43,388 nt of DNA, from the NCBI GenBank assembly GCA_017389705.1, contig JAFPEE010000213.1:1-43388 (forward strand), given 5' to 3'. The notes below the pieces were generated by a model. It was given only the letters and a program-made list of their open reading frames with translations, searched no databases and was not told the DNA's origin. Positions 33,895 to 43,023 of the stretch are shown one piece after another. The DNA is from Prevotella sp. (GTDB taxonomy: Bacteria > Bacteroidota > Bacteroidia > Bacteroidales > Bacteroidaceae). The translations under genes and the position numbers were made by a program. Within the stretch, counting starts at the first letter, position 1; the number at the start of each line of letters is the position of its first letter.

Positions 33895-33924
33895 CAAGAA
33901 GCCTCCCCCGCGGGAGGCTTCTTG
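33895..33924. terminator. Bidirectional terminator between VirE and argC
   Basis: Perfect 13-bp stem (CAAGAAGCCTCCC with its complement) and a 4-nt loop, between convergent genes. AAAAAAC precedes it on the plus strand, giving a U-run for leftward transcripts. Confidence 0.85.
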
Positions 33925-33951
33925 CGTATAAATACCTATTTATTCATAGAC

Positions 33952-34917
33952 TCAGAATGCGCTGGCTTTTAACTTCAAGCCTGCAGTCTCGTCGATGCCG
34001 AACATAAGGTTCATGTTCTGGACGGCCTGGCCTACGGCACCTTTCAGCAAGTTGTCGATGCAGGAGGTGACGAGTATCTTGCCATCGAAAGCGTCGACAT
34101 GGACCAGCGCCTTGTTGGTGTTGACCACTTGCTTGAGGTCGATGGCCTTGTCGCTATAGTGGGTGAAGGCAGCGTCCTTGTAGAACTCCTTATAGGTCTC
34201 GATGATGTCCTCTGCAGGAGCCTTTGTCTTGATGACGCAGGTGCAGAAGATGCCTCGGGTGAAGTCGCCGCGATAGGGGATGAAGTCGATGCTGGCGTCC
34301 AGATAGCCCTGCACTTGCTTGAGGCTCTGGCGTATCTCGGCAAGATGCTGGTGGGAGAAGGCTTTGTAGATGCTCAGGTTGTTGTTGCGCCACGAGAAAT
34401 GGGTGGTGGCACCTGGCTTCTGTCCTGCTCCTGTAGAGCCTGTGATGGCATTGACGCTGACGTCTTCCTTCAAGATGTTCAAATGGGCGGCAGGCAGCAG
34501 GGCAACCTGAATGCAGGTGGCAAAGCAGCCAGGGTTGGCCACATGCTGGGCTTGCTGAATGTCGGCCTTGTTGATTTCGGGCAGGCCGTAGACGTAGTCG
34601 TGGTCGCCCTTGATGCGGAAGTCCTGTGCCAGGTCGATGATTCTAACCTTGGCGGGGATGGTATGCACCTTGAGGAACTGCTCGCTCTTGCCGTGGCCGA
34701 AGCAGAAGAAGACGACATCCACCTGGTCGAAGGGCATCTCTGCTGTAAAGCGTTGCTCGGTTTCCCCGAGCAATCCCTCGTGTACATCGCTCACCAGATT
34801 GCCAGCATTGCTCTCTGAGTTGGCAAAGACAATCTCTGCCTCAGGATGGTTCAGCAGCAGGCGGATCAGTTCTCCGCCCGTATAGCCTGCAGCACCTAAT
34901 ATGCCTACTCTGATCAT
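33952..34917 (-). CDS. argC: N-acyl-gamma-glutamyl-phosphate reductase ArgC
   Basis: 321 residues. The N-terminal GILGAAGYTGGELIRLL (5-21) binds NADPH, and NPGCFATCIQVALLP (128-142) holds the nucleophilic Cys 131. A later HxH region lies in SIYKAFSHQHLAEI. It reduces N-acylglutamyl phosphate to the semialdehyde. Its start overlaps the argG stop by 4 bp. It is the last gene of the argR-GNAT-argG-argC operon; argD, the next pathway enzyme, is 20 kb to the left. Confidence 0.94.
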   Translation of the reverse strand: MIRVGILGAAGYTGGELIRLLLNHPEAEIVFANSESNAGNLVSDVHEGLLGETEQRFTAEMPFDQVDVVFFCFGHGKSEQFLKVHTIPAKVRIIDLAQDFRIKGDHDYVYGLPEINKADIQQAQHVANPGCFATCIQVALLPAAHLNILKEDVSVNAITGSTGAGQKPGATTHFSWRNNNLSIYKAFSHQHLAEIRQSLKQVQGYLDASIDFIPYRGDFTRGIFCTCVIKTKAPAEDIIETYKEFYKDAAFTHYSDKAIDLKQVVNTNKALVHVDAFDGKILVTSCIDNLLKGAVGQAVQNMNLMFGIDETAGLKLKASAF

Positions 34918-36116
34918 CTCTTTTCGTCTTTATGGATACCGTAGTAAACGCGGAGAGGGGTAGAGCTGACCTTGATGAAACCCTTGGCCTCGTCGGCAGT
35001 CCAACCAGTCTGCGTCTCGCCATATTCACCCAATTTGCTCTTAGTGAGGTCATTGGACGAGTCGATACCTACTGTCTCAAAACCATAGGGGCGCAGCTTC
35101 AGAATAGCGGTACCGGTAACGTTGCGCTGGCTTGAGGTTAGCATAGCCTCGATGTCGGGCATAACGGGCTCCAGATACTGGCTCTCGTGCAGGAACATGC
35201 CATACCAGTTGGCTACCTGGTCCTTCCAGTACTGCTGCCACTTGGAGAGGGTAGATTTCTCCAGCAGGCGGTGTGCCTCGATGATGAGTTTGGGAGCTGC
35301 AGCCTCGAAACCTACACGACCTTTGATGCCGATGATGGTATCGCCTACGTTGGCGTCACGGCCAATGGCATAGCTGGCGCCAATCTCCTCGATCTTCTGG
35401 ATGGCCTTGACCTTATCAGTAAATTTCTCGCCATTCACGCCGACAATCTCACCCTTATTGAATTCTATCTTCAACAGCGACTCCTGCTCCTTGGCAGTAA
35501 CGTGCTTCAGGTAAGCTTCTTCGGGCAGACCTTGTGTGGGGTCGAGCAGCTCGCCACCACAAATCGAGGTACCCCATATACCTACGTTATAGGAATACTT
35601 CAGCTTGGTGAAGTCAGCAAAGAATCCATGCTCGTTCAGGAAGTCAACCTCTTCCTTACGCGTCAGCTTTTTGTCGCGTGTCAGGGTAATGATCTCTACG
35701 CCAGGGGCCATCACGAGGAAGGTCATGTCAAAGCGGATCTGGTCGTTGCCGGCACCCGTACTTCCATGGGCGATGGCATCGGCGCCAATCTCCTTGGCAT
35801 AGCGGGCAATGGCGATGGCCTGGAAAATACGCTCTGAGCTGACGCTGATAGGATAGCAGTTGTTGCGTAGCACATTGCCGAAAATCATGTACTTCAGCGA
35901 CTTCTCGTAATACTCCTGCGTTACGTCCAGTGTCACGTATGCCTTGGCACCTAACTTATATGCATTCTCTTCGTTGGTTTTCAACTGCTCAGCACTGAAA
36001 CCGCCAGTATTGGCGCATGCTGCATAAACATCCCATCCGTCCTGAGTCAGTTTCATGACGGTGTAGCTGGTGTCAAGACCACCGGAAAAAGCTACTACTA
36101 CTTTCTTGTTTGCCAT
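34914..36116 (-). CDS. argG: Argininosuccinate synthase ArgG
   Basis: 400 residues. VVAFSGGLDTSYT (7-19) is the ATP pyrophosphatase loop; GSTGAGNDQIRFD and SICGGELLDPTQGLPE are further conserved family blocks. It joins citrulline and aspartate with ATP to form argininosuccinate. It lies 43 bp after the GNAT gene and overlaps argC by 4 bp. Confidence 0.95.
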   Translation of the reverse strand: MANKKVVVAFSGGLDTSYTVMKLTQDGWDVYAACANTGGFSAEQLKTNEENAYKLGAKAYVTLDVTQEYYEKSLKYMIFGNVLRNNCYPISVSSERIFQAIAIARYAKEIGADAIAHGSTGAGNDQIRFDMTFLVMAPGVEIITLTRDKKLTRKEEVDFLNEHGFFADFTKLKYSYNVGIWGTSICGGELLDPTQGLPEEAYLKHVTAKEQESLLKIEFNKGEIVGVNGEKFTDKVKAIQKIEEIGASYAIGRDANVGDTIIGIKGRVGFEAAAPKLIIEAHRLLEKSTLSKWQQYWKDQVANWYGMFLHESQYLEPVMPDIEAMLTSSQRNVTGTAILKLRPYGFETVGIDSSNDLTKSKLGEYGETQTGWTADEAKGFIKVSSTPLRVYYGIHKDEKR

Positions 36117-36159
36117 ATCTTTAATATTTTTGTTTTTACCTTATTACTATCTTGTCTTC

Positions 36160-36762
36160 TTACTTCTCGTCAAGTGCCTTGATGCGCTCGATGACCTCTT
36201 CGGGAATCTTGGCGGGCAGATGCTCCTCGGGGTCGTACAGCATAGCGGTGCAAATGCAGTATTTACGACCTGTGCGATGCAGTACATCCACATTCACGCA
36301 ACCCTCACAGCCACGCCAGAAAGCCTCGTCGTCAGTAAGGTCGGCAAAGGTCACCGGCTGGTAGCCTAACTCGGTGTTCATCTTCATCACAGCAGCGCCA
36401 CTTGTCAGCGAGAAAATCTTGGCATGCGGCCAGCGGGTACGGGCCAGCGAGAACGTCATATCCTTGATTTTCTTGGCCACACCCAGACCGCGGAAGTCGG
36501 GATGGACTATCAGACCCGAGGTCGTCACATATTGCTTGTTACCCCATGTCTCGATATAGCTGAAGCCTGCGAAACGGTCACCGGAAAGGGCTATGACAGC
36601 TTTTGCCTCCTTCATCTTGGTGGCCAGATACTCATGGGTACGTTTGGCAATACCTGTTCCACGCACTTTGGCCGCATCGGCAATGGTCTGCAGAATGGTG
36701 TCAACGTAGACCTCATGCTCAGGGCCGGCCACAAACACTTCAATTTCTTCTTTTTGTTCCAT
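36160..36762 (-). CDS. GNAT acyltransferase of the arginine operon
   Basis: 200 residues. The GNAT fold acyl-CoA loop is IVHPDFRGLGVAKKIKDM (85-102) with RGLGVA; the C-terminal part is cysteine- and histidine-bearing (FWRGCEGCVNVDVLHRTGRKYC). It lies 5 bp after argR and before argG. Since no classical argA or argJ is seen, and ArgF' uses a succinylated substrate, this enzyme is a good candidate for N-acyl(succinyl)glutamate synthase, but that is inference from context. Confidence 0.75.
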   Translation of the reverse strand: MEQKEEIEVFVAGPEHEVYVDTILQTIADAAKVRGTGIAKRTHEYLATKMKEAKAVIALSGDRFAGFSYIETWGNKQYVTTSGLIVHPDFRGLGVAKKIKDMTFSLARTRWPHAKIFSLTSGAAVMKMNTELGYQPVTFADLTDDEAFWRGCEGCVNVDVLHRTGRKYCICTAMLYDPEEHLPAKIPEEVIERIKALDEK

Positions 36763-36767
36763 TTTCT

Positions 36768-37244
36768 TTATTTCATATTGGGTACTACCTCGCTCAGCGC
36801 TTCAATGACCTCGTTCTTGGTCACTCCTTGTTTGATGACGATGAAGATGGTGTCGTCGCCTGCGATGGTACCTAAGATTTCGTCAACATGATTGTTGTCT
36901 ATGTTGTATGCAATAGAACTTGCATATCCAGGGCGTGTCCTGATGACTCCCATGTTGCCGGAGAAGTTGATGCTAAGGAACCCTGGTACCTGCATCATCT
37001 CACGGACGGAATGAGGAGTCGATACTCGCTTGTACATCGTGTCGTTGGGCAGGACATACACATAGTTGCCCCGCATAGTGGCAGCCTTGGCCACCTTTAG
37101 CTGCTTCAGATCGCGGCTCAGCGTAGCCTGGGTCAGTTGGAAACCCTCTCTCTTCAGGGCTTCCAGCAACTCGTCCTGACTACCCAGTTCTTGACTCGAG
37201 ATAATCATCCGCAGCGCTTCCAAACGGTCGTTTTTAACTTTCAT
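36768..37244 (-). CDS. argR: Arginine repressor ArgR
   Basis: 158 residues. The N-terminal winged helix (about 1-75, QDELLEALKREGFQLTQATLSRDLKQLKVAK) binds ARG boxes; the C-terminal domain (about 80-155, including GTIAGDDTIFIV) hexamerises and binds arginine. It is the first gene of the operon, directly behind the promoter at 37272-37303, so it probably autoregulates. Confidence 0.93.
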   Translation of the reverse strand: MKVKNDRLEALRMIISSQELGSQDELLEALKREGFQLTQATLSRDLKQLKVAKAATMRGNYVYVLPNDTMYKRVSTPHSVREMMQVPGFLSINFSGNMGVIRTRPGYASSIAYNIDNNHVDEILGTIAGDDTIFIVIKQGVTKNEVIEALSEVVPNMK

Positions 37245-37271
37245 AGCCGGTATATTTATTCAAATCGGCTG

Positions 37272-37303
37272 CAAAATTATACATTTTCTTGCATATAACC
37301 AAA
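37272..37303 (-). promoter_or_regulatory. Promoter and putative ARG box of the argR operon
   Basis: On the minus strand TTTG (37300-37303), 20 bp, TAATTTTG (37272-37279). Between them TTATA and TATAA form an inverted repeat about 12 bp apart, overlapping the promoter; it is a plausible ArgR site. Confidence 0.7.
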
Positions 37304-37560
37304 CTTTCTAAGGAATATTTATCAGAAACTTGCATTTTATTTGTAATTTTGCAACATGAAGTACAGATATATTATAACCAAGTCACCTTTCATTCATTCA
37401 GATAGTCCGGACGACTCATCCGAATAGTTCCTTTGGGGGTAAAGGGATTATTTCTTTAACTCATTTAGATTATTTGAATGACTCAAAGAGACTATCTCGA
37501 TGAGGCAAAAGTGACATGGTTCCCTGAAAACAAGGCATATTTTAGGCTGTTTTCGCCATT

Positions 37561-37637
37561 TGCTGCCACGTTGCTGCCACGCCCCGGAACGCCTTTACAC
37601 ATAGGCCTTCCGAAAGATCCGTGGCAGCGTGGCAGCA
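37561..37637. repeat. Small inverted iteron array, likely relic
   Basis: TGCTGCCACGT and TGCTGCCACGC (37561-37582) are tandem 11-bp units; after a 37-bp spacer, two CGTGGCAG units follow in the opposite orientation (37620-37637). The plan resembles the array at 31381-31592, but no VirE gene follows. Confidence 0.7.
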
Positions 37638-37868
37638 AAATCACGAAAAAAATTTTTTTCAATTAATCGCTCGGGACCATCATTAATGGCACCTTGTTCA
37701 GCAATAACCCAAGGCTATTGCAAATTAAGGAACGCTTGTCTTTAAATAAGGCACCCTTATTGTTCAATAACCCTGGGTTATTTGGGAATACTTTCGGAGT
37801 AATTTATTTTCTGTTCGGAGAAATTTTCATTTCGTCCGAAGAAAATATTTTTTCGTCCAGAGTATTAA
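37638..37868. other. AT-rich non-coding stretch with palindromes
   Basis: Holds GCAATA/TATTGC (37711-37731) and the perfect AATAACCC-T-GGGTTATT (37766-37782). TTTCGTCC occurs twice near 37850. No coding frame; it looks like the remainder of the region whose helicase has been lost. Confidence 0.45.
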
Positions 37869-40800
37869 CTACCACGATACTACTATTTTCTTGACTGTAC
37901 CATCACTCATGTGGATAATGTTGATTCCCTTCTGAGGCTTATCCAACTGCTTGCCGTCAATAGTAAAGATCTTAGCATTGTTATTTTCACCTGCTATGAT
38001 GGCATCAATACCTGTCGTGTATGTACCATAAATCGTAATATCATAGGCAGGCATAGTTTCGGGATAGTCGCCCCAAGCGAAGTCGTATCCTTCACGACTT
38101 GGTGGTGTTGGAGGCATAATCGTCGAACCATAATCCACCTTTTCTGTCGTATACACCTCGTTGTCTATCATATAGGTGATGGTGTACTGATTAATTGTAA
38201 ACGAGCCGGTAACAGTTACGTCGTGAGCAGGCATCGTTTCAGGTATCTCGCTCCAACCGCTGAAGGTAAAGCCTTCTGCCACTGGTTCTGCTTCAGGTGT
38301 GATAGGTGCTCCATATTCCATCTCGTATTTCTTATACTCGAAGCCATCCACGACATAGCTGAGTATATACTTGCTGGCAGTAAACGTACCCGTTACCGTC
38401 ACATCGTGTGCTGGCATTGTTTCGGGAATGTCACTCCAGCCAGAGAACGAATATCCTTCTTTCGTCGGTGCGGGCTCTGGGGTAATGGATGTTCCATATT
38501 CAACCTCATAGGTTTTATAGTCAGCACCATCTACCTTGTAGATTAACTTATACTTATTTACTGTGAATGTGCCAGTAACGGTCACATCATGCGAAGGCAT
38601 TGTTTCAGGTATTTCACTCCAGCCAGAGAAAGTATAACCTTCCTTAGTAGGTGCAGGCTCTGGAGTGATGTTAGCCCCTTCCTGTATGGAGAATGTTTTA
38701 TAAGGAGCACCATCAACAAGATATATAAGTTTATAGCTGGGACGTTCTGTAACTGTGAGCGTTCCTGCCACATACGATATCTCATAGTTCTGGGCCTCTG
38801 CACCACTTACAGTAATTGGATAAACACCAGGCGCGCTGTTTCCTGTTGCTTCGCAGCTAATGACTGGTTGTTTTATCAAGACTGCTGATGACTCATCGTT
38901 CTTGAATCCATCATATTTAACAGTAAAAGTGGGCAAAGATTCGCCTTGCTTTATAGAGTAACTACCAACACTAATAGTAAGGGGAGCTTTAGAAATAGTT
39001 AGTACACCGTTCTTTGAAGTATAGTTTCCTGTAACAGTTCCTCTCTTGACAACTATCTCATAGCTTCCCACATTTGAGAATCGAGTTGCATCAGTAACCA
39101 GCTCTGGTGTACCTTCCAAAGATCCATCTACGTGATAAGTCAACTCCGGATTATTATCACCATACCCACGTGCCTTATCGTCGGCCGTTATACAAGGAGC
39201 AGGCGGAGCACTTACTTCTGCTATGTTTTTCCTCAGTGAAGGATACGATATTTCGTCAGCTTGCCATGTTTCAGAGAAATCCCATCCTAAAGTTTGGTAA
39301 GTTGCTGCTTTTACTAGTTCACCACCTGTTTTTGATACACCATTCATAATATCATCATAAACTTTTTGGGGAATGCCGTTTAGTGAAACTTGCATATCTT
39401 TCAACGCATAGTTATTCATTTCTGGTGCAGGGGCACCATTCTTGATGCCACCTATAATGCGCTGTCCGTAGCCACCGCCCATACCTGACTGCGATTCGTA
39501 TGTCAAATCTATCTTTATATTCATAGCTGCACAGTTCTTTACAACAGCACCTGCTCCGTCGTTATATCCAATGACTCCTGCACCATAGTTATTGCTAAAC
39601 AAGTCACCTGTTGCATAGCACTTGTCCACAACTCCATAATTATATGCAACAAGTCCTGCGGCATTATAGGAGGAAGAGACCTTTGCATTGCTATAACAGT
39701 TCGTTATGTTTGAGACACTATTGACCAAACCAACCAAGCCACCAACATATGAATTGGATCCTGTTGCAGTAAGTGTTCCGTTGCTCAGACATTCTTCCAC
39801 ATCACCAGTAATCTCACCAGCCAAGCCTCCAACATATGAATTTCCTCCTGTAACATTGATGGTAACATCAGTTTGACAACGCAGAAGTTTACCTCCATCT
39901 AACTTGCCTATCATACCGCCAACAGGCGTACCATCGGCAACCGTACCAAATGCCTTACAATTCGTTATTTCGCCATTAATCAGCTTACCAATGATAATGC
40001 CTGTATATTTTCCACCTTTCACTTGTTTTCCACTTGCCGTTTCAACGGTCAGATTCTTAATCGTTCCATTGGCAAAACAAGAGAATAATCCCGTATTATC
40101 ACGAGTAGTATTACACCAAAGTCCACTTATCTTGTGCCCATTACCATCAAAATAGATAGTTTCACTACCATCTCTGCCAATTGCTTCCCATCCTTCGCCA
40201 GTTCCATAAGTATTGATATAGCTAGTCAAATCTATATCATTCATAAGTTTAAAATATCCTTTCCGATAGACCTCCTTTAAATCTCCTGCCGTATAAACTT
40301 GGTAAGGGTCTGATTCTGTGCCCTTGCCCATGAATGATACCGTTGCCATTGCGTAATATGATGGCTCTTTACCCTCAGCTTTAGCAGAAACCCTTATTCC
40401 CTGTCCTACTTGGAGCGGACTTACGGTGAAAGAAAAGGTATTTCCGTTACTGACAGTCTGTTGTTTTACTCCATCAATTTCTAAAGTAATTATTCCTCCA
40501 GAAACGCAATTCCCGCTAACAGTCGTTGAACCTGAAACGACCTGCGATGTAATCACGGGCGGTGCTGTCTGCGATTGGAAATAAGGATAACATTCTGTCT
40601 CTTGAATCTCCCAAATATCGTTGAAGTCCCATCCCATAGCAACATAAGTTGCTTTCAGTTTTAAAGTTGTCGCACTAACTCCAGTGCCATTTTGAGCATC
40701 ATCTTCAACATCTTGTGCAACACCGCGACTTATTACTATCGTACGATTATATGACTTATTTTCCTTCTCAGAACCATTTTGAGGAAGTATGTTAGATACT

Positions 40801-42008
40801 GAAATTCGAGCAGTTTCATCATCTGTAGCTTTCACGTAATCGTTAATAGCTACAGAATAAGAAATACCCCCGTGACTATTTGTAGAACCGTATCTAAATA
40901 CTGTACCAGCAAGTCCTCCTACTTTGTTATAACCAACAATTCCCCCTTTTGAATAACACCTGCTCGTATTTCCTCCATATCCAACAATGCCTCCTACATA
41001 TGAGTATCCCTGAATATTTCCATTGTAGTAACTATTACTAATTACTTGACTAAAGTAACATGTACACTTCCCGATTATTCCTCCAACATAAGAACCTGAT
41101 GACATAATGTCACCAATTGAAAAACTATTTGATACTGATATTGGTCGGTCATCAGAATTTCCTTCACCCATAATTCCACCTACAAAGTTGTTACCATTAA
41201 TAGACCCACCAAAGCCACTTTGGGAGATGAAAACATTTTGGATACCAAATCCTATTAGCCCTCCAATATAATCATTTCCACTAACTTTTGAATATACGAA
41301 ACAAGATGACACATCTCCTTCTTTGAAATAACCAACAAGACCTCCTACATAATTCTTTCCATTAATCTCACAATTATTTAACCGACAATGAGTTATTGTT
41401 TTATTCCCATCGTTATAAGCCTTCCCCACAAAACCACCTATATAATCATCACTTCCAATAACATCTGCAGATGAAAAATTGTCACTAAAACTAAAATTCC
41501 CCGTACCTAAAAATCCGCCTACATAAGAACCACCTTGGATTATACCGCTTAAATTACAATTAGAAATAACACATTCACCTGCACCGCAAAAACCACCTAC
41601 CAAATTTTTACCATATATAGAAATCTGAGACAATGTTAAATCCTGGATTTCTAAGCTTTGAGCATAACCAATTAAACCTATTAGTTCTGTATTTGTTCGA
41701 TTAATCCACAAATTTGATATGGTCTTTCCATTTCCGTCAAGAACACCTTTAAATGGTGCAGACCGTGTTCCCACAGGTTGCCAGCCTTGTGTTGGATTTT
41801 CATCTTCAAGAAATTCTTTCATGTCAATGTTGGCCATTAACTTGAAATATACCTTTTTATTTAAGAAATTGCGCATCTGATTCAACTGAATCGGATTCAA
41901 AATCAGATAAGGGTCATTTTCGGTTCCCGACCCTGATCCGCTAAACTGAGCAAACGAAGTTGCCATGCAGCACAGGAACATTGCTGCCAAAAATAGTAGT
42001 CGTTTCAT
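37869..42008 (-). CDS. Large secreted surface protein: GLUG repeats, MBG-like domains, InlB-type repeats
   Basis: 1379 residues. Signal peptide about 1-20 (ending SFAQ). Two long stretches (about 22-480 and 570-890) carry many GLUG-type units (VGGFVGKA, VGGLVGY, VGGIIGK), each ending in a WDF.D.W closing segment. About 900-1070 are MBG-like beta domains (ARGYGDNNPELTY, LTISKAPLTISVG). About 1072-1330 hold four tandem 64-residue InlB/Flg_new repeats (EGYTFSGWSEIPETMPSHDVTVTG). The end (KIFTIDGKQLDKPQKGINII) looks like the C-terminal sorting tail of Prevotella secreted proteins, probably for type IX secretion. An adhesin or matrix protein on the cell surface. It follows a small membrane-protein gene by 12 bp. 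Confidence 0.85.
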   Translation of the reverse strand: MKRLLFLAAMFLCCMATSFAQFSGSGSGTENDPYLILNPIQLNQMRNFLNKKVYFKLMANIDMKEFLEDENPTQGWQPVGTRSAPFKGVLDGNGKTISNLWINRTNTELIGLIGYAQSLEIQDLTLSQISIYGKNLVGGFCGAGECVISNCNLSGIIQGGSYVGGFLGTGNFSFSDNFSSADVIGSDDYIGGFVGKAYNDGNKTITHCRLNNCEINGKNYVGGLVGYFKEGDVSSCFVYSKVSGNDYIGGLIGFGIQNVFISQSGFGGSINGNNFVGGIMGEGNSDDRPISVSNSFSIGDIMSSGSYVGGIIGKCTCYFSQVISNSYYNGNIQGYSYVGGIVGYGGNTSRCYSKGGIVGYNKVGGLAGTVFRYGSTNSHGGISYSVAINDYVKATDDETARISVSNILPQNGSEKENKSYNRTIVISRGVAQDVEDDAQNGTGVSATTLKLKATYVAMGWDFNDIWEIQETECYPYFQSQTAPPVITSQVVSGSTTVSGNCVSGGIITLEIDGVKQQTVSNGNTFSFTVSPLQVGQGIRVSAKAEGKEPSYYAMATVSFMGKGTESDPYQVYTAGDLKEVYRKGYFKLMNDIDLTSYINTYGTGEGWEAIGRDGSETIYFDGNGHKISGLWCNTTRDNTGLFSCFANGTIKNLTVETASGKQVKGGKYTGIIIGKLINGEITNCKAFGTVADGTPVGGMIGKLDGGKLLRCQTDVTINVTGGNSYVGGLAGEITGDVEECLSNGTLTATGSNSYVGGLVGLVNSVSNITNCYSNAKVSSSYNAAGLVAYNYGVVDKCYATGDLFSNNYGAGVIGYNDGAGAVVKNCAAMNIKIDLTYESQSGMGGGYGQRIIGGIKNGAPAPEMNNYALKDMQVSLNGIPQKVYDDIMNGVSKTGGELVKAATYQTLGWDFSETWQADEISYPSLRKNIAEVSAPPAPCITADDKARGYGDNNPELTYHVDGSLEGTPELVTDATRFSNVGSYEIVVKRGTVTGNYTSKNGVLTISKAPLTISVGSYSIKQGESLPTFTVKYDGFKNDESSAVLIKQPVISCEATGNSAPGVYPITVSGAEAQNYEISYVAGTLTVTERPSYKLIYLVDGAPYKTFSIQEGANITPEPAPTKEGYTFSGWSEIPETMPSHDVTVTGTFTVNKYKLIYKVDGADYKTYEVEYGTSITPEPAPTKEGYSFSGWSDIPETMPAHDVTVTGTFTASKYILSYVVDGFEYKKYEMEYGAPITPEAEPVAEGFTFSGWSEIPETMPAHDVTVTGSFTINQYTITYMIDNEVYTTEKVDYGSTIMPPTPPSREGYDFAWGDYPETMPAYDITIYGTYTTGIDAIIAGENNNAKIFTIDGKQLDKPQKGINIIHMSDGTVKKIVVSW
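38018..38792 (-). repeat. Four tandem ~192-bp repeats in the surface-protein gene
   Basis: These encode the four InlB-type units. The DNA is clearly similar between units, for example the GGYTFSGWSEIPETMPxHDVTVTG-coding part, so copy number could change by recombination without shifting the frame. Confidence 0.8.
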
Positions 42009-42020
42009 ATTGTATTTGTC

Positions 42021-42596
42021 TTAAGTTCTTTTTCTATAATCATTGTATCTTTTTATAAGGTTACAGAAATCATCCCAATTTTCATTTATATCTGTTACAC
42101 CTAAACTAGAGAGTATTGAGTCTTGGTTTAACTTGTCAGCATAATAACAGAAGAGGTCAAAGACATCCTTTTCTTCTAGGCGCTTGTATCTTATTTGTAA
42201 ATCAAGTTCTTCGAAGAATCGCATAAACATTTCTACTTCATAATTTGACGGTTTGGAACGAGATGGATTGTTTATGCATCCATCTTTATCAATGGCATTA
42301 AGATATTGTACAACTTTTACTATATTAGAATCTTCAGAATAACGTTTGTTATATTCCGAAAAAACCTGTGCCTTTTTAGAATCTTTTATTGAGAAATACT
42401 CTTTACATGTAATTGCAAATGCACATAAAGCTGTTATAGCAGTAATAGATTCAGCATAGCTCTCTATCGATATTGATGGATATAACAATTTAAGTATACA
42501 TAACCCTGATATGACTATAATTATCACAAATAAAATTATTATACTATAATAGAGAACTTTAGATAGGAGTCTGCCAAAACTCATATATCTTACCAT
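42021..42596 (-). CDS. Small membrane protein upstream of the surface protein
   Basis: 191 residues from the ATG at 42596 (MVRYMSFGRL), which has GGAG 6 bp before it; a GTG at 42623 is less likely. Two membrane helices (about 15-38 and 48-66) are followed by a soluble helical domain (about 75-190, FSEYNKRYSEDSNIVKVVQYL). It resembles DUF4760-type proteins in layout, without a firm match. It is probably co-transcribed with the large surface protein. Confidence 0.6.
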   Translation of the reverse strand: MVRYMSFGRLLSKVLYYSIIILFVIIIVISGLCILKLLYPSISIESYAESITAITALCAFAITCKEYFSIKDSKKAQVFSEYNKRYSEDSNIVKVVQYLNAIDKDGCINNPSRSKPSNYEVEMFMRFFEELDLQIRYKRLEEKDVFDLFCYYADKLNQDSILSSLGVTDINENWDDFCNLIKRYNDYRKRT

Positions 42597-42671
42597 TTTC
42601 TCCAAAAATAAACCTGCAAACACCCCTGATTCGGCAGTTAAACATATTGTTTTAGGTTCAGCTTATGATAC

Positions 42672-42980
42672 AAAAAAGGCGTAGGTGTCTGTTTCTTTGC
42701 CCATCCTGGAGCCAAAGGCCTTCGCATTGCCCACATCACACAGGATAGACAACGCAGTTAGCCCACGCCAGCACGGACTATATAAATATATGTATATAGA
42801 AACGTACCAAACGTAGACGTCTCGGTTGTCATCTGCCTGCTGTGATGTTAAGAGTTTGCGAAGTTCTTGGCTCACAACGACAGACGTTCGAAAACGTCTT
42901 TCTCATATATAAGATCGCTCACTAACCCTCTCTTGGGGTCGCTCGGCTATGGGCCGCTTGCATTCACAAGTACGAGCGAT
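42672..42980 (-). ncRNA. Candidate structured non-coding RNA
   Basis: About 310 nt, leftward, with a full promoter and a terminator. A 7-bp closing stem (ATCGCTC 42974-42980 with GAGCGAT 42914-42920) encloses three short hairpins (CTTG/CAAG, CGGC/GCCG, ACCC/GGGT). Then a 7-bp stem AGACGTT/AACGTCT closes a TTCG loop (42882-42899), GTTGTGA pairs with TCACAGC, and CTATATA with TATATAG. The 3' end forms a long hairpin: GGCGTGGG (42762-42769) with CCTACGCC (42678-42685), inside it a 12-bp stem (42741-42752 with 42697-42708), followed by TTTTTT. I do not recognise tmRNA, RNase P or SRP motifs in it. Small frames across it are not convincing. Confidence 0.6.
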
Positions 42981-42984
42981 GCTG

Positions 42985-43023
42985 CAAATATAAGAAATAA
43001 AATCGAAAGTTCCAAACTTTCGA
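42985..43023 (-). promoter_or_regulatory. Promoter and palindrome of the candidate RNA
   Basis: On the minus strand TTTG (43013-43016), 20 bp, TATATTTG (42985-42992). The -33 box sits inside a perfect palindrome with 9-bp arms TCGAAAGTT/AACTTTCGA (43003-43023), which could be an operator. Confidence 0.7.

Noticed and set aside
37356..37427. 23-codon frame divergent from argR, considered as a leader peptide
   Set aside because: Its ATG lies only 4 bp after a -7 box, so a transcript from it would start inside the frame.
37478..37666. 62-codon rightward frame
   Set aside because: It spans the inverted 11-bp repeat array and shows no recognisable protein features.
42663..42875. 70-codon leftward frame
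   Set aside because: It coincides with the structured RNA and its terminator; the composition looks like translated RNA structure.
42914..42980. tRNA-like cloverleaf in the candidate RNA
   Set aside because: A 7-bp closing stem and three hairpins are present, but no T-loop GTTCRANNC or D-loop GG motif and no usable anticodon arm.
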